A model generated the notes under the pieces. That model made no database searches, was not told where the DNA came from, and worked only from the letters and a program-made list of their open reading frames with translations. Position numbers and translations under genes: made by a program. DNA of 64,000 nucleotides from Streptomyces yatensis (GTDB taxonomy: Bacteria > Actinomycetota > Actinomycetes > Streptomycetales > Streptomycetaceae). This document shows positions 7,695 to 16,213 of the stretch, one piece after another; positions within the stretch are counted from its first letter, which is position 1; each line of letters starts with the position of its first letter. Where the stretch lies: assembly GCF_018069625.1 (NCBI RefSeq), contig NZ_CP072941.1, positions 9,176,001-9,240,000 on the forward strand, read 5' to 3'.

Positions 7695-8534
7695 TCACGG
7701 CGTCGCCAGCACCCCTTGCGCGTTCACGGTGACGCGCTCCCCGCGTGCGCAGTGGACGACCGTGGACGGGAAGTCCGGGCTCCGGCTCTCCTCCAGGAAC
7801 GCGGAGAGCGGGGAGCTGAAGGCGGCGTAGTCGTCGTAGTGCACCGGCAGCACCCGCTCCGGCCGTACGGCCTTGACCAGACCGGCCCCCTGGAGCGCGT
7901 CCATGGTCACGATGAGCCCGCCCGGAAGCCGGGTGCCGCCCAGGTGGACCACCGCGAGATGCACCTCCGGGTAGCGCCGGGCGATCTCATGGATGCCCGG
8001 GAACATCAGCGTGTCGCCGGTGATGTAGACCCGCAGCCGAGGAGGCCGTCCGGGCTCGCCGAAGTCCAGCAGGCTTCCCATCACCGGTGGCAGCAGCTTC
8101 TGCCACCGGCCGGGGGCGTGTCTGCCCGGCAGCGCGGTGACCCGGACCTGGCTGTGATCCTTCACCAGGACCTGATCGTGCCAGGTGGGCAGCCCGGTCG
8201 CCCGGCTGAACCCATGGACGCCCTGCAGCCGCCGGGAGGCGTGCGGGGTGGTGATGATGGGCAGCGAGTGGTCCAGCCTTCGGCGTGCCACCCGGTCCCA
8301 GTGGTCGCCGTGCAGATGCGAGAGCACCACGGCGTCCAGGTCGGACGGTATGTCGGAGGCGGCCAGGGCGGGCTCGGTCAGCCGCCGGGACATCAGCCCC
8401 TTGCCCAGATAGGCGTACTGGCCCCGGTGCAGGAAGTTCGGGTCGGTGAGCAGTGTCAGCGTGCCGTAGCGGATGAGGAGGGTGGCGTTGCCGACGAAGA
8501 GGAACTCGGCGGCGCCGTCCGGCGGAGGCGTCAT
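7695..8534 (-). CDS. Metallo-beta-lactamase-fold hydrolase
   Basis: This 279-aa protein has the metal motif HLHGDHWD (H73, H75, D77, H78) and later conserved His and Asp positions in VYITGDTLMF and VLPVHYDD. This is the UlaG/YtnP-like branch of cytosolic MBL-fold enzymes acting on small esters or phosphodiesters; the substrate is unknown. Its ATG overlaps the stop of the upstream gene (ATGA), so the two form an operon. Confidence 0.82.
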   Translation of the reverse strand: MTPPPDGAAEFLFVGNATLLIRYGTLTLLTDPNFLHRGQYAYLGKGLMSRRLTEPALAASDIPSDLDAVVLSHLHGDHWDRVARRRLDHSLPIITTPHASRRLQGVHGFSRATGLPTWHDQVLVKDHSQVRVTALPGRHAPGRWQKLLPPVMGSLLDFGEPGRPPRLRVYITGDTLMFPGIHEIARRYPEVHLAVVHLGGTRLPGGLIVTMDALQGAGLVKAVRPERVLPVHYDDYAAFSSPLSAFLEESRSPDFPSTVVHCARGERVTVNAQGVLATP

Positions 8535-9064
8535 GGCCCGACCACCGCCTCTCGCGACTCCGTTCGGTCGCGGCTGAACATCGTGGCGGCCGCGCCGTCG
8601 TGCAGCGACTCCAGCAGCTCGCGCTGGAGCCGCGCCCGGTTCAGCAGCTCGGTCAGCCGGTCGGTGTCCAGCCGGGTGTCCTCGCCGGCCGCGGCCAGCA
8701 GCGAATGCCACAGCATCGCCTTGCCCTCCACGCCGATCCGCAGCGACTCCAGCTCGACGACCGAGCTGAGCCCGGCACGCCGCCGCAGGCGGCCGTTGGG
8801 CTTCAGCCGCGCCGCCTTCTCGCCCAGCCAGCCCCCGTAGACCTTGTAGCGGCGTACGGGCACCTCGAGGTCGGCCATGAGGGACAGGAGCGCCGCACGG
8901 TCCTCCATGATCTGTACGGCGAGGTCCTCCAGCTCACCGCCGAAGGGCGACCGCCGGTGCTCGCGGGCCGTGCGGCGGGCCAGCTCCATTCCGGCCGTCG
9001 CTCCGGCGAGGTGGTCGTTGAGGTAGATGCCGAGCATGCGGGGGGATGTCCTGGGCTCGCTCAT
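8531..9064 (-). CDS. Hypothetical helical protein, operon partner of the MBL hydrolase
   Basis: This 177-aa, almost wholly helical protein contains LGIYLNDHLAGATAGMELARR at the start, then AVQIMEDRAALLSLMADLEV and KLKPNGRLRRRAGL-like basic stretches. The spacing of acidic and His residues in the N-terminal helices resembles ferritin-like/four-helix bundles, but I cannot prove metal binding. The start has GGAAGGACGATC upstream of the ATG. It is translationally coupled to the downstream metallo-hydrolase. Confidence 0.7.
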   Translation of the reverse strand: MSEPRTSPRMLGIYLNDHLAGATAGMELARRTAREHRRSPFGGELEDLAVQIMEDRAALLSLMADLEVPVRRYKVYGGWLGEKAARLKPNGRLRRRAGLSSVVELESLRIGVEGKAMLWHSLLAAAGEDTRLDTDRLTELLNRARLQRELLESLHDGAAATMFSRDRTESREAVVGP

Positions 9065-9483
9065 GATCGTCCTTCCGGATGTCCCGGGAGTTCCGGACGC
9101 GGCGAGGTCGTATCAGTCCGCGCGCCCCACGGAGTGCCCAGCCCTGGCCGCCTCAACCAGTTCCCGGGGCCGCGTGGCCCCGGCCGGGCCGCGCGGCCTC
9201 AGCCGCTGTCTGGAACCGGCCGCCTGCCGCCCGCCGAACCACCCGCCGACGTCACATGCGGCACCGGATGACGCCGCCATGCCCGGTCGAGGGCGCGGTC
9301 CGCTGCCGGACGCCAGGCCGGGCGCGATCACCGTGGCGGGCGCACACCGCAGTCCTCACCGGGCCGGAAGGGCGCCCGTTGCGCCCCGGCGTGGCCCGGG
9401 GCGCGTGCGCGGGCGGTGGGATCCGCCGGGACCGGGCCGGGGCATGGTGTGCCGGACAGCGCGCATGCGCCCGAGCGGGGGGC
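9065..9483. other. Intergenic stretch without a recognisable gene
   Basis: These 419 bp hold only out-of-frame GC-rich open frames with no family-like sequence. No clear promoter, hairpin with T-tract or repeat was found beyond the ribosome-binding region of the gene starting at 9064. Confidence 0.5.
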
Positions 9484-9993
9484 TCAGGCCCCCACGACCC
9501 CGTCCACGCCCTCGCGCAGGAAGTCCGCGTGCCCGTTGTGGCGGCCGTACTCCAGCAGCACATGCACCAGCACCATCCGCAGCGACACCTCCTCCTCCCA
9601 CCGGGGCTGATAGCCCACCAGGTCGAGCGATTCCGCCTCCCGCTCGATCCGGCGCGAGGTCTCGACCTCCGCCTCCCAGGCCGCGAACGCCTCGGCCCTG
9701 GACGACCCGCTCACGTCGTACGCCGCCTGGAAGTCGATCGTCGGCGCCCAGACCATCGGCGCGTCGGGGTCCTCGAACACCCGCCGGAACCAGGCCCGTT
9801 CCACCTCGGCCATGTGCCGCACCAGGCCCAGCAGGGTCAGCGTCGAGGGCGGCATCGACCGCTGCCGCAACTCCTCGTCGCCGAGCCCCTCGCACTTCAT
9901 GGCGAGTGTCGCCCGCTGGTAGTCGAGGAAGGCGCGCAGGGTCGCGCGCTCGTCGCCGAGGTGGGGCGGCTCCGGGCGGCTGTCGGCGGTCAT
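9484..9993 (-). CDS. DinB-family (DUF664) protein
   Basis: This 169-aa protein has LRAFLDYQRATLAMKCEGL, LLGLVRHMAEVERAWFRRVF and LVHVLLEYGRHNGHADFLRE, the four-helix-bundle layout of the DinB/YfiT superfamily with three His ligands (in VRHM and in RHNGHAD). Actinobacterial members often use or bind mycothiol, but the substrate cannot be told here. It is a single gene read toward the 9.1-9.5 kb gap. Confidence 0.85.
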   Translation of the reverse strand: MTADSRPEPPHLGDERATLRAFLDYQRATLAMKCEGLGDEELRQRSMPPSTLTLLGLVRHMAEVERAWFRRVFEDPDAPMVWAPTIDFQAAYDVSGSSRAEAFAAWEAEVETSRRIEREAESLDLVGYQPRWEEEVSLRMVLVHVLLEYGRHNGHADFLREGVDGVVGA

Positions 9994-10170
9994 GGTGGTG
10001 CGTCCTCCTCGACGGCGGGTCCGATCGCCGGCTGGCGATGTGGCCCCATAGGACCACGGCCGTCGGGCCGCGGCCGCACCGGGGCAGGCCCAAACGCCGG
10101 GTGCGGGAGCGGACTTACCGGCCCGGGGTCCGCCCCGGGGCCGGGGACCGCCCCGGGGCCGGGGCGGCCG

Positions 10171-11202
10171 TCAGTCCTCGTCCTCCTCGTCCTCGAAGGC
10201 GTCGCCGATCTCGTCGACGACCTCCGCGGCGACCATTCCGCCGACGACGCCGACCGCGACACCCGCCGCGACGCCCCCGACGATCGCCGCGGTGCTCGGG
10301 CCGGAGCGCCGCCCGCCGTGATGGTGGTGGTCCCCATGGCCGTGGCCGTGGCCGTCGTGGTGGCCGTGGCCGGGCGCGCCGTACTCGCCGTGGCCGTAGG
10401 AGTCGTAGGGGCCGGACGAGCCGTACGCCGCGCGCCGCTCGACGAGGTGGCGGATCCAGGCGTCCACCTCGGTGTTCCAGTCGCGGTGCTCGACGCCCTC
10501 ATGGCCGACGGTGAAGAGCGTGAGGGCGTCGTCCCCCGCGGAGAAGGGCCCGCCGCGCTTGTCGGCCTCCAGGACGACGTCCATACCGCCCGGGCTCGCC
10601 AGGAAGGTCACTTCGAGCTCGTTGATGGCGTGGGCGTACTGGGGGGCCGGGGTGAGCTCGATCTCCTGGTAGAACGGCAGCCGCTGCCCGGTGCCGCCGA
10701 CATGGCCCAGCTCCAGATCGGCGGACTTGAAGCCGAAGCCGAGCTGGCCCAGCGCCTCCAGAACGGCCTCCTGGACCGGCAGCGGATCCACGGTCAGCTG
10801 GTCGAGGTCGCCCTTGTCCTTCGCGCCCGCGATCTCCAGCCCGGTGCGGACCCCGAGGATGATGCCCAGCGGCTGCCCGTACAGCTCGGTGATCGGCGTC
10901 TCCCAGGGGAGGTGGGCGGTGAACGGGAGGCTGCGCTGCTCGCCCTCGGCGAGCCGGAAGCCGCCGCCGACGGTGAAGCGGTCGAAGAGGACGACCCCTT
11001 CCCGCTCCTCCTCGCCGTGCTCGTCCTCCACCCGGGCCACCAGCTCCAGCGTGATCTGCTCGATCTCGAAGTCCGCCGTGCCGCCCCGGAGATGGACCTG
11101 ACCGGTCAGCGGCCCGCCGGGGCGGACCGGGCCGGGGTCCAGCACCGTGTCCACGGTGGGCCCGCCGACACCGAGCGAGCCGAGCAGTCGTTTGAACACC
11201 AT
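10171..11202 (-). CDS. Spo0M-type sporulation-control protein with His/Gly-rich C-terminus
   Basis: This 343-aa protein starts at MVFKRLLGSLGVGGPTVDTV with GGAG 11 bp upstream. The arrestin-like Spo0M domain covers about residues 1-240 (GPLTGQVHLRGG, ITLELVARVED, LPFYQEIELTPAPQYAHAIN). A His/Gly/Tyr stretch (GHGHHDGHGHGHGDHHHHGG) follows, then a glycine-zipper hydrophobic helix (AAIVGGVAAGVAVGVVGG) and an acidic tail DAFEDEEDED. The arrestin part is usual; the His tract and putative membrane-inserting zipper are common in actinobacterial versions. The role in sporulation is taken from the Bacillus family name only. Confidence 0.85.
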   Translation of the reverse strand: MVFKRLLGSLGVGGPTVDTVLDPGPVRPGGPLTGQVHLRGGTADFEIEQITLELVARVEDEHGEEEREGVVLFDRFTVGGGFRLAEGEQRSLPFTAHLPWETPITELYGQPLGIILGVRTGLEIAGAKDKGDLDQLTVDPLPVQEAVLEALGQLGFGFKSADLELGHVGGTGQRLPFYQEIELTPAPQYAHAINELEVTFLASPGGMDVVLEADKRGGPFSAGDDALTLFTVGHEGVEHRDWNTEVDAWIRHLVERRAAYGSSGPYDSYGHGEYGAPGHGHHDGHGHGHGDHHHHGGRRSGPSTAAIVGGVAAGVAVGVVGGMVAAEVVDEIGDAFEDEEDED

Positions 11203-11442
11203 CGTGGCGTTCACTCCTTCGCTTTGCCTACTGCACGCGTGAGCGTGGGGGGTTACGGGCGCGTGCGGCGAAGGACGGCGGTCGCGCGACAACGGGCCAT
11301 GGGCCGCGGAACGTTCGCGGCCCATCGCACGTTCTTGCCTGCGTCCGCCCTCCGCGCTTCTACACGCATGTAGAAGCATATGGGGTGTGCGCCTCCTGGG
11401 GATGACCATCTGCGCGCGTTGGCGGGGGAAGTCCGAAAATGA

Positions 11443-12372
11443 TCACTCGACGGGCCGGGCGGAGTGCCGTTCGCGGGAGGCGTCTTCGCTCAGGGTGCGG
11501 GCCACCGTGTCCGCGAAGGCCCGGGCCAGCGGCGGCAGCGCGTCCCAGCGGCGTGCGGCCCAGCCGACCGGCAGCGGTGGCAGCGCCGGGATCGGGACGA
11601 GCCGCAGCGGCCCCTCGCCCCCGGGCACCGGCAGTCCCGGCAGTGCGGGCACCACGGCGCGCCCCAGGCCGAGTTCGGCCAGCAGCAGGGCCGTGTCCCA
11701 GTCGGCGACGCCGGTATCGGAGCCGGCCCGTATGCCCAGCTCGGCCAGGGCGGCGTGGAGGCGCCCGCCGGAGGTGGAGTTCGGCGGCAGCCGTAAGAGA
11801 CGGATGTCGGCGAGGTCGGACACCTCCACATGCGACCGGGCCGCGAGCGGGTCCCCGGCCCGCATGGCGAGCACCCAGGGCAGCTCGGCCACGGGCCGCT
11901 GCTCGACACCGCGCACCGGGGCGCCGAGGGTGATCCAGGCCAGATCCAGCCGGCCGGCGATCAGGGCGTCGAGGCAGCCGCGGCTGGAACTCTCGGTCTG
12001 GAACTCCAGGTTCACGTTCGGATAGCGACGGCGGAAGGAGACGATCGCCTCGGCCATGAAGTGCCGCACGGTGGTGCTGCCGGTGGTGATCCGTACGGAG
12101 CCGCTCTCCCCGTGCACGAGGTCGCTCAGGCGGCGCAGCGCCAGATCGAGCCCGGCGATCCCGTCCGCGGCCGCCTCGCACAGAATGCGTCCGGCCGGGG
12201 TGGGTACGACACCGCGCGGCTGGCGCTCCAGCAGGCTGACGCCGGTCTCGCGCTCCAGCCGCTTCACCCGCTGGCTCACCGCCGACTGTGTGCAGGTCAG
12301 CTCCCGGGCGACGGCGCTGAGGCTGCCGGCGCGGCACACGGCCACGAACACCCGCAGATCATCCAGAGTCAT
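11443..12372 (-). CDS. LysR-family transcriptional regulator
   Basis: This 309-aa protein is taken from MTLDDLRVFVAVCRAGSLSA; a TTG three codons upstream is possible but would fall inside a palindrome. The helix-turn-helix covers residues 1-60 (AVARELTCTQSAVSQRVKRL), and an effector-binding domain follows (VRITTGSTTVRHFMAEAIV, PNVNLEFQTES). It is divergent from the small gene at 12553, which it may regulate together with itself. The palindrome at 12376-12395 is the likely operator. Confidence 0.88.
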   Translation of the reverse strand: MTLDDLRVFVAVCRAGSLSAVARELTCTQSAVSQRVKRLERETGVSLLERQPRGVVPTPAGRILCEAAADGIAGLDLALRRLSDLVHGESGSVRITTGSTTVRHFMAEAIVSFRRRYPNVNLEFQTESSSRGCLDALIAGRLDLAWITLGAPVRGVEQRPVAELPWVLAMRAGDPLAARSHVEVSDLADIRLLRLPPNSTSGGRLHAALAELGIRAGSDTGVADWDTALLLAELGLGRAVVPALPGLPVPGGEGPLRLVPIPALPPLPVGWAARRWDALPPLARAFADTVARTLSEDASRERHSARPVE

Positions 12373-12375
12373 AAC

Positions 12376-12395
12376 CTCCAAGTTAGAGCTTGGAG
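12376..12395. promoter_or_regulatory. Perfect 7-bp inverted repeat at the LysR start
   Basis: CTCCAAG-TTAGAG-CTTGGAG is a perfect dyad with a 6-bp spacer, immediately upstream of the chosen LysR ATG and covering its Shine-Dalgarno. Binding there would block its own expression, so an autoregulatory operator is plausible. An alternative is a small mRNA hairpin hiding the ribosome-binding site. Confidence 0.5.
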
Positions 12396-12552
12396 TTGGC
12401 GAGCAATCCCCAGGATTGACTGGGGTGGCCGGTGGTCGCGACGATCGTTGTAGGGCTCAGGCGGCAACCCGTACGGCGCTCGCACGAGGATCCGGACCGG
12501 GTGCCGGTGCGGTACGGGTGCCGACCTGCCCAGCACCGAAAGGACCCGACCT

Positions 12553-13125
12553 GTGCCTGCTGCTCCCCCTCCTGCCGCCGCCGACCGGGCCGTCACACTG
12601 CTGCGCCGGCTCGGCGCCGCGCGCATCGCCCACCCCGGCGGCACCCTCCTCGCCCACCTCCAGCGCGTACGGGCCCGGCTCGCCGCCTGGGGAGCCCGTC
12701 CGGAACTCCAACTCGCCGGACTGTGCCACGCGTTCTACGGAACCGACGGCTTTCCCGTGACCCTGCTGCCCCTCGGGCGTCGCGGCGAGCTCGCGGCGGT
12801 GATCGGCGCGGAAGCCGAAGCCATCGTCTACCTCTACGCGAGCTGCGACCGCAAGGCCACGTGTCGGGCCCTCGGGGATGCCGATGTGGTCTTCCACGAC
12901 CGCTTCACCGGCCGTGCGTACACCCCGGAACCGCGGCTGCTCCGGGACTTCGCCGAGCTGTCGGCCGCCAACGAACTCGACCTCGTCCGCCGGGACCCCG
13001 TGCTCCGGGAACGGCGTGGTCCCGAACTCCTCGCCCTGTTCACCCACTTCCGCCCGCTGCTCAGCCGGCCGGCCTGGCTGGACGGGCGCGCGGTCCTCGC
13101 ACCGTCGCCCCTCGCGCACGACTGA
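12553..13125 (+). CDS. Small HD-like (DUF6817-type) protein
   Basis: This 190-aa protein is read from GTG at 12553 with AAAGGA 8 bp upstream. Residues 27-60 contain HPGGTLLAHLQRVRARLAAW and LAGLCHAFYGTDGF, an HD-phosphohydrolase-like pattern (H, then CHAFYGTDGF) seen in a family of short uncharacterised proteins, several linked to natural-product loci. It is divergent from a LysR gene. Its stop codon lies inside the first unit of a 19-bp tandem repeat. Confidence 0.65.
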   Translation: MPAAPPPAAADRAVTLLRRLGAARIAHPGGTLLAHLQRVRARLAAWGARPELQLAGLCHAFYGTDGFPVTLLPLGRRGELAAVIGAEAEAIVYLYASCDRKATCRALGDADVVFHDRFTGRAYTPEPRLLRDFAELSAANELDLVRRDPVLRERRGPELLALFTHFRPLLSRPAWLDGRAVLAPSPLAHD

Positions 13126-13184
13126 GGACCTCGCACGCGACTGAGGCCCTCGCGCACGACGGAGCCCCTCGCGCACGACTGACG
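13110..13184 (+). repeat. 19-bp tandem repeat, 4 copies, overlapping a stop codon
   Basis: Four units like CCTCGCGCACGACTGAGG start at 13110, 13129, 13148 and 13167, exactly 19 bp apart, differing at a few bases. The first unit contains the last codons and stop of the 12553 gene. Because 19 is not a multiple of 3, the repeat lies mostly after the gene. Confidence 0.8.
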
Positions 13185-13313
13185 CGCTGGTCACCAGGCG
13201 TGCGGCCCGCGGGCGCGGGTGCGATAACGCCCGGAGCGCGGGACCGCAAAACGGCGCGCCGCATCGTTCACCTTTTCGGCTCGTTCTCGTCGCCCGCACG
13301 CTCCGGGCGGAAT

Positions 13314-13354
13314 TTCGTGATCACGAATTGCCGGGAGTGTTCGCGCACGATAAT
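13314..13354 (+). promoter_or_regulatory. Candidate eCIS operon promoter with 14-bp perfect palindrome
   Basis: The palindrome TTCGTGATCACGAA (13314-13327) abuts a -35-like TTGCCG (13328-13333), and a -10-like GATAAT lies at 13349-13354 (spacer 15; TAATAG at 13351 would give 17). This stretch is clearly more AT-rich than its surroundings and lies about 280 bp upstream of the sheath gene, the first of the CIS operon. A dimeric regulator at the palindrome would overlap the -35. The rest of the 511-bp gap (13126-13636) holds the 19-bp repeat and a possible short leader ORF. Confidence 0.45.
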
Positions 13355-13556
13355 AGCTTGGTCAACTTTGTGGAGACCGCAAAACGATCTAGTAATTCAC
13401 CAGGAAAGAGATGACCGGATCAATGTCTTGACCGGAATCATGCCCGGCACGGAGACTCAAGGCGCACTCACGCATCAGGAGCCGCAAGCGACGTTCCGAA
13501 TCCTGCGATACCGGTTTCGCGGGGGCGTGCGACCGGGGGAAGTGTAAGGAGAAAGT

Positions 13557-13586
13557 GTGCACACGGCGGGAAATCCGCGCGTGTGA
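13557..13586 (+). CDS. Possible 9-aa leader peptide upstream of the sheath gene
   Basis: GTG at 13557 opens a 9-codon frame, MHTAGNPRV and stop. AAGGAG lies 5 bp upstream, a better Shine-Dalgarno than most real genes here have. It ends 50 bp before the sheath ATG. It could be a leader peptide, but no attenuator hairpin is obvious and the reading may be chance. Confidence 0.25.
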   Translation: MHTAGNPRV

Positions 13587-13636
13587 TCTTCACTTCCCCT
13601 CCTCATCTCTTGATGCGCGAAGAGAATGGAGGGGGA

Positions 13637-15484
13637 ATGCCGACGCCCGCGGGCTATCCCGGTGTCTACATCGAAGAGCTTCCCAGCAGCGTCCGTACCA
13701 TCGCCTCGGTCACCACCTCGGTGACCGCGTTCGTGGGCCACACCCGGCGGGGCCCGCTGAACACCCCGGTGCGCATCACCAGTTTCGCCGACTTCGAGCG
13801 CCGCTTCGGGGGGCTGACCTCGCAGAGCGCGGTCGGCTACGCGGTGCACCAGTTCTTCGGCAACGGCGGCACCGTGGCGGTCGTCGTCCGCGTGACCAAG
13901 GCCGGCACCGGCAAGGCCGCCTGCGTCACCCTCGACTCCACCGAGGGCCACAGCGCATGCCCCGTGCTGGAGGTGCACGCCAAGGAGCCCGGCCACTGGG
14001 GCTCGGGCCTGCGGCTGGCCATCGACTACGACACCCCGTGCCCGGAGGAGACCTTCAACCTCCATGTGCTCGACGCCCGGGGCACCTCCCGGGAGTCCTT
14101 CACCAACCTGTCCATGGACCCCGCCCACGGCCGCCACGCCGAGACCGTGATCAACGCCGGGTCCGCGCTGATCCGGGTCAAGGCCGTCGGCGAGGGCCGG
14201 CCGGACCCCTCCGGCACGGTCTCCAAGCCGTTCGCGGGCGAACTCCCCCATCTGGCGGTCGAGCTGACGGTCAAGATCGGCGAGGTGGAGCGCGCGTTCA
14301 CCCTGTACGACCCGGACTGCGACGGCGAGGCTCCGTGCGACGTCACCGAGCTGGCCCTGCTCCTGGAGCGCAAGCTGCGCGCCCTGCCCGACGCGCCCGG
14401 CAAGCACGCCTTCGCGGGCACCGAGGTCACCGCCTTCGGCCGCCGCCTCCAGGTCGTCGCCGGCTCCATCGACCCCGACGACGTGGTGCGCTTCCTGGGC
14501 GAATGCGCCAATGACCTCGGCCTGGAGGCATCGGTCAACCCGCCCGTCTTCCCGCTGTCCGGCGGCGAGGACGGCGCCCCGCCCGGCCCCCGCGACCTCA
14601 TCGGCAGCGAGGCGGACAAGACCGGCCTGCAGGCGCTGCGCGACATCGAGGACGTCAACCTGCTCTCGCTGCCCGAGCTCGCCGGGTACGAGTCCGTCGG
14701 CGACATGGTCACCGTGCTGTCGGCGGCCGACCGGCTCTGCCGGGAGCGGCGGATCTTCCTGCTCGTCGACGCGCCCTCCGCCTGGGGCAGCGTGGACGCG
14801 GCCCGCGCCGGGATCGGCGCCTTCGAGCCGGTCCGCAGCGACCACGCCGCGCTGTACTTCCCGCAGCTGCGGCTCACCGACCCGCTCACCGGGCGGCTGC
14901 GGGCCTTCCCGCCCTCCGGGGCGCTCGCGGGCGTCATCGCCCGTACGGACGGCGAGCGCGGGGTGTGGAAGGCACCGGCCGGGACCGAGGCGCGGCTGGC
15001 CGGGGTCTACTCGCTCGGCGTCCAGCTCACCGACCGCGAGAACGGACTGCTCAACCCGCTGGGCATCAACTGCCTGCGCACCTTCCCGGTGGTCGGCCCG
15101 CTGGTCTGGGGCGCCCGCACGCTGCGGGGCGCCGACGCGCTCGACAGCGAATGGAAGTACGTCCCGGTACGGCGGCTGGCGCTGCATATCGAGGAGAGCC
15201 TGCGTCGCGGACTGCAATGGGTCGTTTTCGAACCCAATACCGAGCAGTTGTGGCAGCAGATCCGGCTGAACGCATCCGGCTATCTGCACACGCTGTTCGA
15301 GAAGGGCGCGTTCAAGGGCGGCACTCCGCGTCAGGCGTACTTCGTCAAGTGCGACAAGGACACGACGACGGACGAGGACATCGCCAACGGCCTCGTGAAT
15401 GTCGTGGTCGGTATTGCGCCGGTCAAGCCCGCGGAGTTCGTGATCGTCAAGATCCAGCAGATGGCCGGACAGTTCGAGATTTAG
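13637..15484 (+). CDS. Contractile injection system tail sheath protein
   Basis: This 615-aa protein starts at MPTPAGYPGVYIEELPSSVR, the N-terminal arm typical of phage and CIS sheaths; GGAGGGGG before the ATG fixes the start. The middle contains the variable surface domain (about 100-330). The C-terminal half has the conserved handshake region NPLGINCLRTFPVVGPLVWG (from about residue 472), then SEWKYVPVRRLALHIEESL and LQWVVFEPNTEQLW. It forms the contractile helix around the inner tube. It is the first gene of the eCIS operon; there is only one sheath gene, whereas some Afp/PVC loci have two or three. Confidence 0.95.
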   Translation: MPTPAGYPGVYIEELPSSVRTIASVTTSVTAFVGHTRRGPLNTPVRITSFADFERRFGGLTSQSAVGYAVHQFFGNGGTVAVVVRVTKAGTGKAACVTLDSTEGHSACPVLEVHAKEPGHWGSGLRLAIDYDTPCPEETFNLHVLDARGTSRESFTNLSMDPAHGRHAETVINAGSALIRVKAVGEGRPDPSGTVSKPFAGELPHLAVELTVKIGEVERAFTLYDPDCDGEAPCDVTELALLLERKLRALPDAPGKHAFAGTEVTAFGRRLQVVAGSIDPDDVVRFLGECANDLGLEASVNPPVFPLSGGEDGAPPGPRDLIGSEADKTGLQALRDIEDVNLLSLPELAGYESVGDMVTVLSAADRLCRERRIFLLVDAPSAWGSVDAARAGIGAFEPVRSDHAALYFPQLRLTDPLTGRLRAFPPSGALAGVIARTDGERGVWKAPAGTEARLAGVYSLGVQLTDRENGLLNPLGINCLRTFPVVGPLVWGARTLRGADALDSEWKYVPVRRLALHIEESLRRGLQWVVFEPNTEQLWQQIRLNASGYLHTLFEKGAFKGGTPRQAYFVKCDKDTTTDEDIANGLVNVVVGIAPVKPAEFVIVKIQQMAGQFEI

Positions 15485-15491
15485 GAATGTG

Positions 15492-16016
15492 ATGGCTGAG
15501 TTCCAGGTCAACGCCCATCGCTTCGACCCGTACAAGAACTTTAAGTTTCTGGTCCTCTGGGACGGTCGTACGGTCGCGGGCATCAGCAAAATCAGTCCGC
15601 TGAAGCGCACCACCGAGGTCGTCAAGCACCGCAACGGCGGCGACCCCAGCTCGCCCCGCAAGTCCCCGGGCCGCTCCGAGTTCGAGGGGATCACCCTGGA
15701 GCGCGGCGTGACCCATGACCCCGAGTTCGACCGCTGGGCCAACAAGGTCTGGCAGGTCGGCGCGGGGCTCGGCTCCGAGGTCTCGCTCGCCGACTTCCGC
15801 AAGGACATCGTCATCCAGGTCCTCAACGAGGCCGGACAGGTCGCCGTCTCGCACAAGCTCTACCGGACCTGGCCGAGCGAGTACCAGGTGCTCGGCGAGC
15901 TGGACGCCAACGCCAACGCGGTCGCGATCCAGAGCCTGAAGCTGGAGTGCGAGGGCTGGGAGCGGGACTACGAGGTGCCGGAGCCGGAAGAGCCCTCGTT
16001 CACCCACCCCGCGTAG
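15492..16016 (+). CDS. CIS inner tube protein (gp19/Hcp-like)
   Basis: This 174-aa protein begins MAEFQVNAHRFDPYKNFKFL and has the tube-family core GRTVAGISKISPLKRTTEVV, RKSPGRSEFEGITLERGVTH and LKLECEGWERDYEV. Length and motifs match T4 gp19/Pvc1-type tube subunits. It would stack in hexameric rings inside the sheath and carry cargo in the lumen. The start is 7 bp behind the sheath stop. Only one tube gene is seen. Confidence 0.95.
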   Translation: MAEFQVNAHRFDPYKNFKFLVLWDGRTVAGISKISPLKRTTEVVKHRNGGDPSSPRKSPGRSEFEGITLERGVTHDPEFDRWANKVWQVGAGLGSEVSLADFRKDIVIQVLNEAGQVAVSHKLYRTWPSEYQVLGELDANANAVAIQSLKLECEGWERDYEVPEPEEPSFTHPA

Positions 16017-16084
16017 GCGGGGGACGGGGCGCGGGACGGCGGACGGGAGCGGCTACGGCGCTGTTGGGGCTGTGGCGCGGCGGC

Positions 16085-16185
16085 GGCCGTCATCGGGACG
16101 ACGGTCATCGCGACGCGACGGCGGCGGTGTCATCGTGACGGCGACGGTCATCGTGACGGCGCCGGTCGCGGGTACGGGGAACGGT
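16085..16185 (+). repeat. Short degenerate repeat between tube and baseplate-like gene
   Basis: The gap 16017-16213 contains several copies of a GACGGTCATCGTGACGG-like unit (for example near 16100, 16128 and 16146). There is no coding frame with family similarity in it. It may be a relic of replication slippage; a role as attenuator between the abundant sheath/tube and the scarcer later proteins is possible but unproven. Confidence 0.5.
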
Positions 16186-16213
16186 ACGTTACGGGGAGCG
16201 GACGGCCTGAGAG

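Noticed and set aside
13110..13184. CRISPR array
   Set aside because: The repeats are adjacent without unique spacers and no cas gene is present; the same holds for 5683-5985 and 53911-54040.
13583..13636. Longer sheath start at GTG 13583
   Set aside because: The extra 18 residues are unlike sheath N-termini, whereas MPTPAGYPGVYIEE at 13637 is canonical and has a good ribosome-binding site.
13475..15856. 793-codon minus-strand open frame over the sheath and tube genes
   Set aside because: Antisense shadow of two unmistakable structural genes; no recognisable motif or ribosome-binding site.
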